Assembly (NCBI GenBank): GCA_937957815.1
Contig: CALFXN010000187.1
Coordinates: forward strand, 1-5,850
Origin: an uncultured Synergistales bacterium
GTDB taxonomy: Bacteria; Synergistota; Synergistia; Synergistales; Aminobacteriaceae
Direction: 5' to 3'
DNA: 5,850 bases
Shown here: in pieces, positions 5,569 to 5,850 of the stretch
Layout of the letters: each line of letters starts with the position of its first letter
How positions within the stretch are numbered: the stretch's first letter is position 1
Position numbers and translations under genes: made by a program
Notes under the pieces: model-generated
The model's input: the letters and a program-made list of their open reading frames with translations, nothing else
The model's database searches: none
What the model was told of the DNA's origin: nothing

Positions 5569-5850
5569 GGCTGAGTCTCCTCGAGCGGACGGTCCGCGAT
5601 CGGGCGCTCCGGGCGATGCTCTACGAAACGGCCGTCCATCCGAAGCCTGGGCTCGTCGGTCCGTTCGACGCGGGGGCGCACCGCGACATGACGCGGTTCA
5701 CGTTCATCGACAGCGCCGTCGCGCTCGCTCCGTGGATGCCGCTCTTCGTCCGCGCCGGTTTTCGCCGCAGGGCCGCGGCTCCTGGCGACCTGCTTCCGGT
5801 CGTCCGCCGGATCGGACGCCGCGCCGAACGGGCGATGTTCCGCGCGACGG
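5565..5850 (+). CDS. citG: Triphosphoribosyl-dephospho-CoA synthase CitG, N-terminal part
   Basis: The first 95 codons are present and the gene runs off the right edge; full-length CitG is near 280-300 residues. CitG joins ATP and 3'-dephospho-CoA to form the prosthetic-group precursor that CitX then attaches to the lyase. Diagnostic stretches: MLYETAVHPKPGLV (18-31), DAGAHRDMTRFTFIDSAVALAP (35-56) and RRIGRRAERAMFRAT (81-95). The ATG at 5565 overlaps the citX stop in ATGA. One oddity is Gly32 (codon GGT) after KPGLV where I expect the family's conserved Asp. The related malonate decarboxylase protein MdcB shares these motifs, but the position directly after citX makes CitG the better call. 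Confidence 0.9.
   Translation, partial: MRLSLLERTVRDRALRAMLYETAVHPKPGLVGPFDAGAHRDMTRFTFIDSAVALAPWMPLFVRAGFRRRAAAPGDLLPVVRRIGRRAERAMFRAT

Noticed and set aside
1..5850. Mobile element, phage, defence system, CRISPR or RNA gene
   Set aside because: I saw no transposase, integrase, repeat array, tRNA or rRNA-like sequence; all coding space is accounted for by metabolic, transport and regulatory genes.

Overview
The window is high-GC bacterial DNA (about 60% or more by eye) packed with genes on both strands. It shows one compact catabolic locus arranged around a divergent, AT-rich control region at about 4054-4220. There are no rRNA or tRNA genes, CRISPR arrays, insertion sequences or attachment sites that I can see, and no stretch over 300 bases lacks a gene. 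A TAXI-type TRAP transporter next to citrate-lyase cofactor genes suggests a bacterium living on organic acids, probably an anaerobe or fermenter. A Synergistota-like or deltaproteobacterial source would fit, but the window has no taxonomic marker and this is only a guess.

Minus strand, read leftward from the control region: an isocitrate lyase/2-methylisocitrate lyase superfamily enzyme (4053-3163), a 6-phosphogluconate/3-hydroxyisobutyrate dehydrogenase-like NAD(P) oxidoreductase with a DUF1932-type C-terminus (3141-2251), an RraA-like aldolase/decarboxylase family protein (2186-1494), a TAXI periplasmic solute receptor (1373-423), and the N-terminal part of the fused TRAP membrane permease (355 to beyond base 1). 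Gaps are 21, 64, 120 and 67 nt, all on one strand, so this looks like a single operon. Each of the three larger gaps contains an inverted repeat that can fold in the mRNA.

Plus strand, read rightward: an IclR-family regulator (4221-5045), citX (5050-5568) and the start of citG (5565 to beyond 5850). These are almost contiguous: 4 nt between iclR and citX, and an ATGA overlap between citX and citG. CitX and CitG make and attach the 5'-phosphoribosyl-3'-dephospho-CoA prosthetic group of citrate lyase or citramalate lyase, so the structural lyase genes (citD, citE, citF) and perhaps citC probably lie to the right of the window or elsewhere.

The control region has a strong minus-strand promoter (TTGACA, 16 nt, TATTAT). 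A 21-bp inverted repeat (AACTTCCA, 5 nt, TGGAAGTT) lies downstream of it, with a weaker second copy exactly 20 bp away that overlaps the promoter. These are the likely binding sites of the IclR protein, which could control both arms. The coherent reading is uptake of an organic acid by the TRAP-TAXI system and breakdown by a C-C lyase, an NAD-linked dehydrogenase and an RraA-like enzyme, coordinated with a citrate-lyase-type enzyme. The substrate cannot be told from the sequence; citrate, citramalate and methylated or hydroxylated di- or tricarboxylates are candidates.
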